Positions 1-7,215 of a DNA stretch of 62,908 nt are shown one piece after another. Both the position numbers and the translations under genes were made by a program. The DNA is from Bacteroidales bacterium (lineage in GTDB: Bacteria; Bacteroidota; Bacteroidia; Bacteroidales; F082): NCBI GenBank assembly GCA_017630195.1, contig JAGBVS010000037.1:1-62908 (forward strand), in the 5' to 3' direction. Below the pieces are notes generated by a model that searched no databases, was not told the origin of the DNA, and worked only from the letters and a program-made list of their open reading frames with translations. How positions within the stretch are numbered: the stretch's first letter is position 1; each line of letters begins with the position of its first letter.

Positions 1-26
1 TCACATTGGAAGGCAGTGTCGGTTGA
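1..26 (+). CDS. sufB: SufB C-terminal tail (partial)
   Basis: The first 26 bases read in frame as TLEGSVG followed by TGA. A Leu-Glu-Gly-Ser-Val-Gly ending is what I expect for SufB of this phylum, and the next gene, 28 bases on, is SufC, SufB's usual neighbour. SufB is the scaffold subunit of the SufBCD complex that assembles iron-sulfur clusters in the cytoplasm. Only seven residues are visible, so the assignment rests mainly on gene order. Confidence 0.75.
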
Positions 27-54
27 TGTTTTAACTTAAAGAAAATTAATAGTT

Positions 55-807
55 ATGTTATTCGAAATAAAAAATTTACATGTCTCAGTAGGAGGCAAAG
101 AAATATTAAAAGGTTTTAATTTAAGTGTCAATGAAGGTGAGATTCACGCCATCATGGGACCTAATGGAACTGGAAAGAGCACCTTGGCAGCTGCCATCAC
201 AGGAAGAGACGGATACGAAATCACAGAAGGTGAGATTTGGTTTAAAGGCAAGAATATCATGGAGATGAGTCCTGCCGACCGCGCCAACGAAGGCATCTTC
301 CTCAGCTTCCAATATCCAGTTGAAATCCCAGGCGTAAGCATTCAGAACTTCATGCGCACTGCAATAAACGCAAAGCGTGAGTATCAAGGACTTCCAAACA
401 TGCCAATGCCTGAATTCATCAAGAGGATGAAAGAAAAACAAGCAATGGTTGAAATCACAGCAAAATTGCAAAACCGTTATGTTAACGTCGGTTTCTCAGG
501 CGGCGAGAAAAAGAAAAACGAGATTTTCCAAATGGCAATGCTCGAACCACAACTCGCAATACTTGATGAGACAGACTCCGGTCTCGACATCGACGCTTTG
601 AGAATTGTCGCTAATGGCGTAAACCAACTTCATAAAGACGATAACGCATTCATCGTAATCACTCACTATCAACGACTTCTCGACTATATCGTTCCTGATT
701 TCGTTCATGTTATGTACGACGGACGCATCGTCAAGTCAGGCGACAAATCACTCGCATTAGAACTTGAAGAAAAAGGTTACGAATGGATTAAAGACACCAT
801 TCTTTAA
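55..807 (+). CDS. sufC: SufC, Fe-S assembly ATPase
   Basis: ABC-type ATPase that powers the SufBCD iron-sulfur scaffold in the cytoplasm. The 250 residues are the normal family length. Visible are a Walker A loop (GPNGTGKST, about residues 35-43), the ABC signature FSGGEKKKNE (about 148-157) and the SufC-specific Walker B/D-loop stretch LDETDSGLD. There are no membrane segments, as expected for a soluble SufC rather than a transporter ATPase. It sits between the sufB tail and sufD with short gaps, so it is co-transcribed in a suf operon. The ATG at 55 gives the expected N-terminus, with the first beta strand of the ATPase starting at once. Confidence 0.97.
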   Translation: MLFEIKNLHVSVGGKEILKGFNLSVNEGEIHAIMGPNGTGKSTLAAAITGRDGYEITEGEIWFKGKNIMEMSPADRANEGIFLSFQYPVEIPGVSIQNFMRTAINAKREYQGLPNMPMPEFIKRMKEKQAMVEITAKLQNRYVNVGFSGGEKKKNEIFQMAMLEPQLAILDETDSGLDIDALRIVANGVNQLHKDDNAFIVITHYQRLLDYIVPDFVHVMYDGRIVKSGDKSLALELEEKGYEWIKDTIL

Positions 808-825
808 TTTTAAAATTTGTAACTC

Positions 826-2214
826 ATGGAAAATCAAGAAAATAAAACATTACAGAATCAATTCATCGAATACGCTAATAATTCGATGGAGATGATTTCT
901 GCCAACGACACTCCAAGAGTGAAACAGTTGCGTCAAGAAGCTCTTAATAGATTCATCGACAATGGCTTCCCAACAAAAAAAATGGAGAAATGGCGTAACT
1001 CAAGAATGATTGAATGTGTCAATGAGGATTTCAATATAGATAAAATAGAAAGCAAAAAACATGATTTCTGCTGCGTGATACGTGAACTCGACACTGAAGT
1101 CATTTCAATGACAAACGGCAAATTCACTGAAGGCGAAAGCCTTAGAGTTTTAGGCAACGGCATCGTCATCGGCAGCACACGCAGTGCGATGCAGGAATAT
1201 CCAGAATTATTCGAGAAATATTTCGGAACCTGCAACATCAACGACAACAATGGTTTCTACGACATCAACACAGCTCTCTGGCAAGACGGATTCTTCATCT
1301 ATGCCCCTAAAAATGCTGTGGGCGAAAAACCAATCCAGATAATAAAAATCATCGATGAGGAAAACAATCCGTTCATACAGACACGAAACCTCATCATCGT
1401 TGAGACAAACGCTCAGCTGCAAATCATTGATTGCGACGACTCTATAAAAGAACAATCAAGTTTTGTCAATTCATATACAGAAATATTCATTGGAGAAAAC
1501 GCTCAACTGGAGAACTACAAACTTCAAAATTTGAACGACAATTCTTCATTGTTAAACACAAATACAGCTAAACAATTAGCAAACAGCAGATTACAGACTC
1601 ACACCATCAGTTTCAATGGCGGCAAAATCCGTAACAACATACACGTTGACATTGACGGTGAAGGTTCTGAATGCAATCTTTACGGATTATACCTCGTTGA
1701 CAAAACTCAACACGTTGATAATCAAGTAAAGGTAAATCATAACGTAGCTAATTGTAACAGCAACGAGAAATTCAAAGGCATTCTCGATAATGAAGCTACT
1801 GCCGTTTTCAACGGCCATGTTTATGTAGCACCTAACGCACAGAAAACCAACGCATATCAAAACAACAGCAATATCATTTTAACAGATAAAGCTAAAATCA
1901 ACACATTGCCATTCCTTGAAATATACGCCGACGACGTGAAATGTTCACACGGTTCATCAATCGGACAATTAGATCAAGAAGCGATGTTTTATATGCAACA
2001 AAGAGGCATCAGCAAAGAAAACGCACGTATGCTTTTGATGTACGCTTTCGCTGCTGAAATAAGCAATAACATTGGCATTGAAGCACTTAGAGAACGTATC
2101 GACGATATGATAAAACGTCGTTTGAAAGGCGAGTTATCATCATGCGAAAACTGTGTATTCCAATGCAATACGCCTAAAGAATACGATTTCAAGATTGATT
2201 TAAGCAAGATATGA
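826..2214 (+). CDS. sufD: SufD, Fe-S scaffold subunit
   Basis: SufD pairs with SufB and SufC to form the iron-sulfur assembly scaffold. The 462-residue product has the long central beta-helix region typical of the SufB/SufD core, with stretches such as GEGSECNLYGLYL and the conserved C-terminal-side KCSHGSSIGQLD motif (about residues 367-380), where His is a family hallmark. The C-terminus carries a Cys pair (SSCENCVFQC) near the end, which may be incidental. It starts 18 bases after sufC, and its last four bases overlap the start of sufS (ATGA), so the two are translationally coupled. Confidence 0.95.
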   Translation: MENQENKTLQNQFIEYANNSMEMISANDTPRVKQLRQEALNRFIDNGFPTKKMEKWRNSRMIECVNEDFNIDKIESKKHDFCCVIRELDTEVISMTNGKFTEGESLRVLGNGIVIGSTRSAMQEYPELFEKYFGTCNINDNNGFYDINTALWQDGFFIYAPKNAVGEKPIQIIKIIDEENNPFIQTRNLIIVETNAQLQIIDCDDSIKEQSSFVNSYTEIFIGENAQLENYKLQNLNDNSSLLNTNTAKQLANSRLQTHTISFNGGKIRNNIHVDIDGEGSECNLYGLYLVDKTQHVDNQVKVNHNVANCNSNEKFKGILDNEATAVFNGHVYVAPNAQKTNAYQNNSNIILTDKAKINTLPFLEIYADDVKCSHGSSIGQLDQEAMFYMQQRGISKENARMLLMYAFAAEISNNIGIEALRERIDDMIKRRLKGELSSCENCVFQCNTPKEYDFKIDLSKI

Positions 2215-3437
2215 CAAATAATTTTGACATAAACGAGATACGCCGACAATTTCCAATTTTAGACAGAACTGTCTATGGAAAGCCATTGGTATATTTCGAC
2301 AACGCCGCCACGACACAGAAGCCTCTTTGCGTAATTGAAAGAGAACGAGACTATTATCTCAACGAAAACTGTAACATACACCGTGGCGTACATTATTTAA
2401 GCCAGGAAGCGACAGAGGCATACGAGAACGCTCGTAAGACCATAGCGTCCTTCTTAAATACAAAAGACTCTAACGAAATAATATTCACCAGAGGAACGAC
2501 AGAATCGCTGAATCTTCTTGCAACAAGTCTCGGCAAACTTCTTGTCAATGAGGGCGATAAGGTTTTGGTATCAGCGATGGAGCACCATTCCAACATGGTT
2601 CCATGGCAGCAGATGACACAAGAAAAACACGGTGAGCTTTTAGTAATTCCTATGGATAAAAATGGCGTTTTAGATTTAAACGCTTACGAAGAGTTATTGA
2701 AGCAATCGCCTAAAATTGTAAGTATAGCTCACATTTCCAACACATTAGCCACCATCAACCCTATCAAAGAGATGATAGCGATGGCACATAAATACGACAT
2801 TCCAGTCATTATCGATGGAGCTCAATCCATCGCACATCATATCATTGACGTTCAAGACCTTGACTGCGACTTCTTTGTCTTTTCAGGACATAAGATGTAC
2901 GCTCCTATGGGAATTGGCGGACTTTATGGCAAGATGGAATGGTTAGAGAAGATGCCGCCATATCAATATGGAGGCGAGATGGTTGACAAAGTAAGCTTTG
3001 AGAAGACGACATTCAACAAAGTGCCTTTTAAGTTTGAAGCAGGCACGCCTAATGTCGGGGCAGCGCTTGGATTGGAAGCAGCGGTAAAATTTATACAAAG
3101 CATTGACAGAAAAGCTGTTGAAGAATACGAAGAGCATCTCTTAAATTATGCCGTAGAACAACTTTCAAAGATTGAAGACATCAGATTCATCGGACAAGCT
3201 CCAAAGAGAAGCGGACTCGTTTCATTCTTAATCGGCGACATTCACCCTTACGATTTAGGAACTTTAGTTGACAAGATGGGCGTTGCTTTGAGAACCGGAC
3301 ATCACTGTGCAGAACCAGTGATGACATTTTTCGACATTCCTGGAACAGTAAGAGCATCTTTTGCGATGTACAACACAATAGAAGAAATTGACATTTTCAT
3401 TAAAGCTGTAGAAAAAGCAGCCAATATGTTAAGATAA
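2211..3437 (+). CDS. sufS: SufS cysteine desulfurase
   Basis: PLP-dependent group II cysteine desulfurase that takes sulfur from L-cysteine for the SufBCD scaffold. The 408 residues match the family. Visible are the PLP lysine in FSGHKMYAPMGIGGLYG (about residue 226), the substrate and cofactor motif TTEHHSN-like MEHHSNMVPW (about 122-131), and the catalytic cysteine loop RTGHHCAEP (Cys near residue 365), which in this family hands persulfide to SufE. It begins inside the sufD stop codon region (ATGA overlap) and is followed 16 bases later by sufE, its sulfur acceptor. Confidence 0.96.
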   Translation: MTNNFDINEIRRQFPILDRTVYGKPLVYFDNAATTQKPLCVIERERDYYLNENCNIHRGVHYLSQEATEAYENARKTIASFLNTKDSNEIIFTRGTTESLNLLATSLGKLLVNEGDKVLVSAMEHHSNMVPWQQMTQEKHGELLVIPMDKNGVLDLNAYEELLKQSPKIVSIAHISNTLATINPIKEMIAMAHKYDIPVIIDGAQSIAHHIIDVQDLDCDFFVFSGHKMYAPMGIGGLYGKMEWLEKMPPYQYGGEMVDKVSFEKTTFNKVPFKFEAGTPNVGAALGLEAAVKFIQSIDRKAVEEYEEHLLNYAVEQLSKIEDIRFIGQAPKRSGLVSFLIGDIHPYDLGTLVDKMGVALRTGHHCAEPVMTFFDIPGTVRASFAMYNTIEEIDIFIKAVEKAANMLR

Positions 3438-3453
3438 ATAAAAAAAGAACGAA

Positions 3454-3876
3454 ATGACTATCAAAGAGATACAAGATTCTATAGTTGAAGAATTTTCAAT
3501 GTTCGACGATTGGATGGACAGATATTCAATGTTGATTGAAATGGGAAAAGACTGTCCTATGATTGACGCTCAATACCGCAACGACAACTACCTCATCAAC
3601 GGATGTCAGTCCAGAGTTTGGTTACATGCCAAGATGGAAGACGGCAAAGTTTATTACAGTGCCGACAGCGACGCCGTAATTACTAAAGGTATCATCAATC
3701 TGTTAATCAAAGTCTTTTCAGGACAAACACCTAAAGACATCGTTGAAGCAGACATGAGTTTCTTGGATGAGATTGGTTTAAAAGAACATCTCTCCCCTAC
3801 TCGTTCCAACGGATTATTGAGTATGGTAAAACAGATGATGTTATACGCAGAAGTATTTAATTCACAAGACAAATAG
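3454..3876 (+). CDS. sufE: SufE sulfur-acceptor protein
   Basis: SufE accepts the persulfide sulfur from SufS and delivers it to SufB. At 140 residues it has normal length. The active cysteine is in INGCQSRVWL (Cys51), the family hallmark, preceded by the KDCPMID stretch. It lies 16 bases after sufS. Downstream there is a 75-base spacer with an inverted repeat before the sufT-like gene, so full-length transcripts may be processed or attenuated there. Confidence 0.95.
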   Translation: MTIKEIQDSIVEEFSMFDDWMDRYSMLIEMGKDCPMIDAQYRNDNYLINGCQSRVWLHAKMEDGKVYYSADSDAVITKGIINLLIKVFSGQTPKDIVEADMSFLDEIGLKEHLSPTRSNGLLSMVKQMMLYAEVFNSQDK

Positions 3877-3879
3877 ACA

Positions 3880-3923
3880 CAAAGACTCAGGGTCACAGAG
3901 ATAAAAAGGACTTTGAGTCTTTG
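3880..3923. repeat. Inverted repeat between sufE and sufT-like gene
   Basis: Perfect 9-base arms CAAAGACTC (3880-3888) and GAGTCTTTG (3915-3923) enclose a 26-base loop in the only sizeable gap inside the suf operon. No T-run follows the second arm, so it is not a classical terminator. It could be an mRNA processing or attenuation hairpin, or a relic of an intergenic repeat. Function unknown. Confidence 0.5.
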
Positions 3924-3951
3924 CGACTTTACGTCACTAAGACTTTAAACT

Positions 3952-4332
3952 ATGTGGGATATTTTTAAAAAGAAAGAACCAATGACAGCAGAAGAAAAGG
4001 AATTATTAAAAGAAAGAATCATTGCGGTTTTAGGCACTGTTTACGACCCTGAGATTCCTGTTGACATATATAAATTAGGATTGGTTTATGAGATTAACAT
4101 CGACGATGATGCTAACGTGCATATTTTGATGACTGTCACAGCACCTAATTGTCCTGTCGCGGACCAGCTTCCTATGCAGGTCAAGGAAAAAGTCAGCACA
4201 ATGATGGGTGTCAAGAAATGTAAAGTAGAATTAACATTCGAGCCAGCATGGACTCCAGCAATGATGAGCGAAGAAGCACGCGCCGAATTAGGATTCGACG
4301 ATGAATTCGGCATGGGAGATATGATGTATTGA
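3952..4332 (+). CDS. sufT: SufT-like DUF59/MIP18 Fe-S maturation protein
   Basis: A 126-residue cytoplasmic protein of the DUF59 (MIP18/SufT) family, which helps mature iron-sulfur proteins. The family core is visible: VYDPEIPVDIYKLGLVYEI (about residues 31-49), then VTAPNCPVADQLP with the conserved cysteine (about residue 64) and the closing VELTFEPAWTP motif. The last gene of the suf operon, it is followed by a strong hairpin terminator at 4354. The exact role of SufT proteins is less settled than that of SufBCDSE; the gene symbol is assigned by family and position. Confidence 0.88.
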   Translation: MWDIFKKKEPMTAEEKELLKERIIAVLGTVYDPEIPVDIYKLGLVYEINIDDDANVHILMTVTAPNCPVADQLPMQVKEKVSTMMGVKKCKVELTFEPAWTPAMMSEEARAELGFDDEFGMGDMMY

Positions 4333-4353
4333 TCCATTAAACAACACGAAAAC

Positions 4354-4386
4354 AAAAAAATCCCGACATTAAATCGGGATTTTTTA
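4354..4386 (+). terminator. Bidirectional terminator of the suf operon
   Basis: The stem AAAAAATCCCGA / TCGGGATTTTTT has a short CATTAAA loop. A-tract and T-tract flank it symmetrically, so it can stop transcription from the suf operon (plus) and from the convergent kinase gene (minus). A second AT-rich hairpin (TTCTAAAA/TTTTAGAA, 4409-4432) lies between it and the minus-strand gene. Confidence 0.9.
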
Positions 4387-4435
4387 TTTATTGAACTAAA
4401 CTCTAAAGTTCTAAAATTATAGAGTTTTAGAATTC

Positions 4436-5305
4436 TTATAATGTGTCGTAAGCATCTATTAAGTCTTTTGCAAAGCCGTAGAACATCTGAGCTACTGCTG
4501 TGAAATCCATGTTGAGGTCTTTACTCAAACCAATCATTTCTTTAAACATAGCCACATTGTACCATTGCAAGCATTGGAATGCTCTGTGGAAATGAAGACG
4601 TTTCAACTCTTCACTTGTTGGTTTATGTCCGAGGTAAGCTTCTAACAAACTCAAAGCCTTATCGAAACCGGCGTTGCCGTAGCAAGCGATATCGTAATAA
4701 GGGTCGTTCATACCTGCAAATTCCCAGTCGAGGATATACAATTTTTCACCATCAATAACCAAGTTTGTTGGCTGGTAGTCGCAATGACAAGGAACGTGTT
4801 TTATATCTTTATATGTGTCACGCATTGCATTCAGGCGATTGCGTAATTCCACATATTCTTGAGGATGAGTAAAGCCTAAATCTGTACAATATTTTTCATA
4901 AGTATCGAGACGATCGAAGGCATTATATTCATTGAATTGCAAATCGCTATTGTGCAATTCTTTCAAGGCCTTTGCTGACATCTCATTATAAGAAACGATG
5001 TCGGTATTTGACATGATTGTACCTTCAACATAAAGAGCGAGTTTTTCACCAGTTCTCAGCTCAACGTATTCTGTTTTATTGTTAACACCGAGTTTATCTA
5101 CTTTTTGGATGTTATCCCATTCTTCGTTTCTATCAACAAAACGTTCTGCAAATTTACCAGGAACACGATACGTATATTTAATTCCTTGACATTCTACAAC
5201 GTATGTATAATTACTCATTCCTCCTTCGAGACGTTTCACTATTTTAGCATCAGTAGCGTTCATTAAGAGATTCACTCTTTTAACGATATAAGCTTCCATT
5301 TCCAT
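4436..5305 (-). CDS. LicA-like choline/ethanolamine kinase family protein
   Basis: A 289-residue phosphotransferase of the choline kinase/APH fold. It shows the catalytic motif HCDYQPTNLVID (HxDxxxxN type, about residues 174-185) and the Mg-binding DWEFAGMNDPYYDIACY segment (about 195-211). N-terminal SNYTYVV and YRVPGK resemble the nucleotide-binding loop and lysine of LicA-type kinases. Such enzymes phosphorylate choline, ethanolamine or other small alcohols; substrate is not readable here and no licBCD partner is adjacent. ATGs at 5305 and 5299 are both possible; a promoter box lies at 5343-5350. Monocistronic, convergent with the suf operon. Confidence 0.82.
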   Translation of the reverse strand: MEMEAYIVKRVNLLMNATDAKIVKRLEGGMSNYTYVVECQGIKYTYRVPGKFAERFVDRNEEWDNIQKVDKLGVNNKTEYVELRTGEKLALYVEGTIMSNTDIVSYNEMSAKALKELHNSDLQFNEYNAFDRLDTYEKYCTDLGFTHPQEYVELRNRLNAMRDTYKDIKHVPCHCDYQPTNLVIDGEKLYILDWEFAGMNDPYYDIACYGNAGFDKALSLLEAYLGHKPTSEELKRLHFHRAFQCLQWYNVAMFKEMIGLSKDLNMDFTAVAQMFYGFAKDLIDAYDTL

Positions 5306-5342
5306 TGTTTAGTTATTTAATTTATAGTTTATTAATTGTGTG

Positions 5343-5350
5343 CAAATGTA
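5343..5350 (-). promoter_or_regulatory. -7 promoter box for the LicA-like gene
   Basis: CAAATGTA on the plus strand reads TACATTTG on the minus strand, matching the Bacteroides -7 consensus TAnnTTTG. It lies about 38 bases upstream of the ATG. I see no clear -33 TTTG partner. Confidence 0.5.
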
Positions 5351-5394
5351 AAAAAATATATAAAATAATCACATCATTTTGCAATATTTTTTTG

Positions 5395-5402
5395 TAGTTT
5401 TG
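5395..5402 (+). promoter_or_regulatory. -7 promoter box for tRNA-Ala
   Basis: TAGTTTTG matches TAnnTTTG and ends 14 bases before the mature tRNA 5' end. This fits a short 5' leader that RNase P would remove. Confidence 0.5.
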
Positions 5403-5416
5403 CACTGAACAACAAT

Positions 5417-5489
5417 GGGGGTTTAGCTCATCAGGTAGAGCGTCAGGTTCGCAATCTGAAGGCGGCCGGTTCGAGTCCGGTATCCTCCA
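5417..5489 (+). tRNA. tRNA-Ala (anticodon CGC)
   Basis: A 73-base cloverleaf: acceptor GGGGGTT/ATCCTCC, D arm GCTC...GAGC, anticodon stem TCAGG/TCTGA with loop TTCGCAA (anticodon CGC, reading GCG), T arm GCCGG TTCGAGT CCGGT, discriminator A. The G3-T70 wobble pair is the alanine identity element, which confirms the anticodon reading. The acceptor has a T6-T67 mismatch. CCA is not encoded (CAC follows). Confidence 0.93.
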
Positions 5490-5555
5490 CAAATCATTAT
5501 AACATATCTTATAATCCAAATACATTTACATATAGACTTATTTTTTATCTTTATT

Positions 5556-6470
5556 TTATTCCCCAATGTACTCCCACTGTAAAGGCAAGGCTTCATCTAT
5601 ATCTCCAGTCATTTTTCCGATATATATTTGGCCGCCCCTCAGATCATCAAAATAGATTCGTCCCCGTGGACTTTCAAGATAAACATTTTTATACTTGGGA
5701 AGCAACGATATATAGCAGTACTTTTCATTCTTTTCATTAACATAAAAACATGAATTCGGAACTTCTTCTCTATATTCTTCAAACGACATTGTTTCTTCAT
5801 TCCATTGCACTTTGAAATATTGAGGAGCTACAGCCGTACCATATAATTTTTTTATTCCTAACAAATCTAATTTGACTATTGAATTTAAATTCTCTATTTT
5901 TTCTTCACGTAAATCGATGTAAATATTACCTTTTATATCTTTTTTTATTGAAACCGTAGCTGTAATTTTAGCCAAATGGTAATTACCTAATTCCTCCATA
6001 TTGCCTTTCTGAACAGATAATACCATATTCATACCTATATGAATACCTGTTCCTTTATGATAAAGTTTTTTTACATTTAACACATTATTTTCTTTACAAG
6101 CACTCCCAAAATAATATAATTCTACAACGCCTTCTTTCAATAATTTAGATTCTGGAATTTCTCCTGTAAATACCATTCTTTCACTTGGAATATCAAATTC
6201 TGCCGTTAATTCTATCATTTCACCCAAAACCTTCCCATCATATATAGTACAATTAGGAACAGCCATATATAAATATTCCCTTCCACATTCATTGCCCCAC
6301 AATATTTTTCCTTCTGGCAATACTAATCCAAAAAGTGTCCTGTTATCTTGATTCATTGAGAGTTCAAGTTTCACAGGTATCTTCGCCTCATCATTAACAT
6401 TTTGAATATCATCTTTCTTGCATTGAACAAATAAGAAAGCAAATACAATTATCAATAACACATTCTTCAT
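5556..6470 (-). CDS. Surface lipoprotein, possibly fimbrillin-like
   Basis: A 304-residue predicted lipoprotein: signal peptide with lipobox FVQC (Cys about residue 17) followed by KKDD. The rest is beta-rich with no transmembrane segment. The layout (short linker, then strands with a NRTLFG...GKILWG stretch, later YHLAKITATVSI) loosely recalls Bacteroidales fimbrillin-like proteins, but I cannot assign a family firmly. It overlaps the upstream 85-residue gene by four bases, so the two are translated together and probably act together at the cell surface. Confidence 0.6.
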   Translation of the reverse strand: MKNVLLIIVFAFLFVQCKKDDIQNVNDEAKIPVKLELSMNQDNRTLFGLVLPEGKILWGNECGREYLYMAVPNCTIYDGKVLGEMIELTAEFDIPSERMVFTGEIPESKLLKEGVVELYYFGSACKENNVLNVKKLYHKGTGIHIGMNMVLSVQKGNMEELGNYHLAKITATVSIKKDIKGNIYIDLREEKIENLNSIVKLDLLGIKKLYGTAVAPQYFKVQWNEETMSFEEYREEVPNSCFYVNEKNEKYCYISLLPKYKNVYLESPRGRIYFDDLRGGQIYIGKMTGDIDEALPLQWEYIGE

Positions 6471-6724
6471 TTCACATCCTCCCTATTTTTTAATATTGAA
6501 TAAAAAACACTTACCACTAACAATATAAGCAATCCATTTCCAAGTGGCGCATGTTCAACAATTTCCATATTTTTCAAACCCAAGCCTTCTTCATCAGCCA
6601 ATATTATCAGACACCTATCAGCTCGGTCATCTTGACAATTAAAGAAAGCATCTGTCTTTCGTTGCGCCATAATCGTTAATGACAAAACAAGGCACAACAC
6701 TAATGTTGCAATTTTTGTTCTCAT
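6467..6724 (-). CDS. Small exported protein with C-terminal PLGNG-membrane anchor
   Basis: An 85-residue protein. An N-terminal signal peptide (hydrophobic to about residue 20, ending MAQ) is followed by a short polar middle with a Cys pair (NCQDDRADRC). Next come APLGNGLLILLVVSVFY, a hydrophobic membrane segment, and a positively charged KNREDVK tail. This tripartite end (short motif, helix, basic tail) resembles a sorting-type signal. First gene of a two-gene unit with the lipoprotein; promoter box at 6760. Function unknown. It is real rather than chance because of the signal peptide, four-base coupling and promoter placement. Confidence 0.65.
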   Translation of the reverse strand: MRTKIATLVLCLVLSLTIMAQRKTDAFFNCQDDRADRCLIILADEEGLGLKNMEIVEHAPLGNGLLILLVVSVFYSILKNREDVK

Positions 6725-6759
6725 AAATTTTATTTTTGGTTAATCTTAATTTTACTTCG

Positions 6760-6767
6760 CAAAAATA
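6760..6767 (-). promoter_or_regulatory. -7 box for the small surface operon; long AT-rich gap
   Basis: CAAAAATA (minus TATTTTTG) fits TAnnTTTG, 36 bases upstream of the start at 6724. The 491-base gap 6725-7215 separates two divergent units. Apart from this box and the plus-strand box at 7118 it is AT-rich sequence in which I see no convincing gene or RNA. Confidence 0.5.
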
Positions 6768-7117
6768 TAACGTTTTTTTTGAATAAAAAAGTTAAAAATT
6801 GTTAATTTTCAAGAAGTTAACGGTCAACTTTCAAAGTTAACGGAATAAAAATTTAGCTTCAAACTGAAAAATCGTCAAGTTCCATCAACATTTCATATAA
6901 TATAACTTATTATTCCTTACTAAACGTATTACGAGTATTTCGGATACACCTTAATATATATAGCTAATCTTTTTCTACAACAAACGACAACAACAATATC
7001 TTTTACCCACTTAAATCACTAATAATCATCAATCTAATATTTCCGTTCATATTTATTATTATTGAAAATTATTTTAAAAAAATATCAAAGCCGCTATGAT
7101 TTCTTCAATAAATTTCT

Positions 7118-7125
7118 TATTTTTG
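7118..7125 (+). promoter_or_regulatory. -7 box for the 675-residue lipoprotein
   Basis: TATTTTTG fits TAnnTTTG. It implies a leader of about 85 bases before the ATG at 7216; the leader holds a small hairpin (AATCTT...AAGATT, about 7149-7165). Confidence 0.45.
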
Positions 7126-7215
7126 CGAGGCAAAGTGTCTTTAGTAATCTTCTAAAAAGATTCTAAATACAACTGAAACAAATTGAAATCATAACAACTA
7201 ATTAATCAAAACAAA

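Noticed and set aside
5322-5525. A 67-residue minus-strand reading frame (phrase DSNRPPSDCEPDALPDELNPH).
   Set aside because: It is the antisense of tRNA-Ala(CGC). This peptide is a well-known spurious annotation; the cloverleaf explains the sequence.
6725-7215. A possible RNA gene or hidden small gene in the 491-base AT-rich gap.
   Set aside because: Apart from two divergent promoter boxes and a weak leader hairpin I find no long stem, terminator or reading frame that stands out from AT-rich background.
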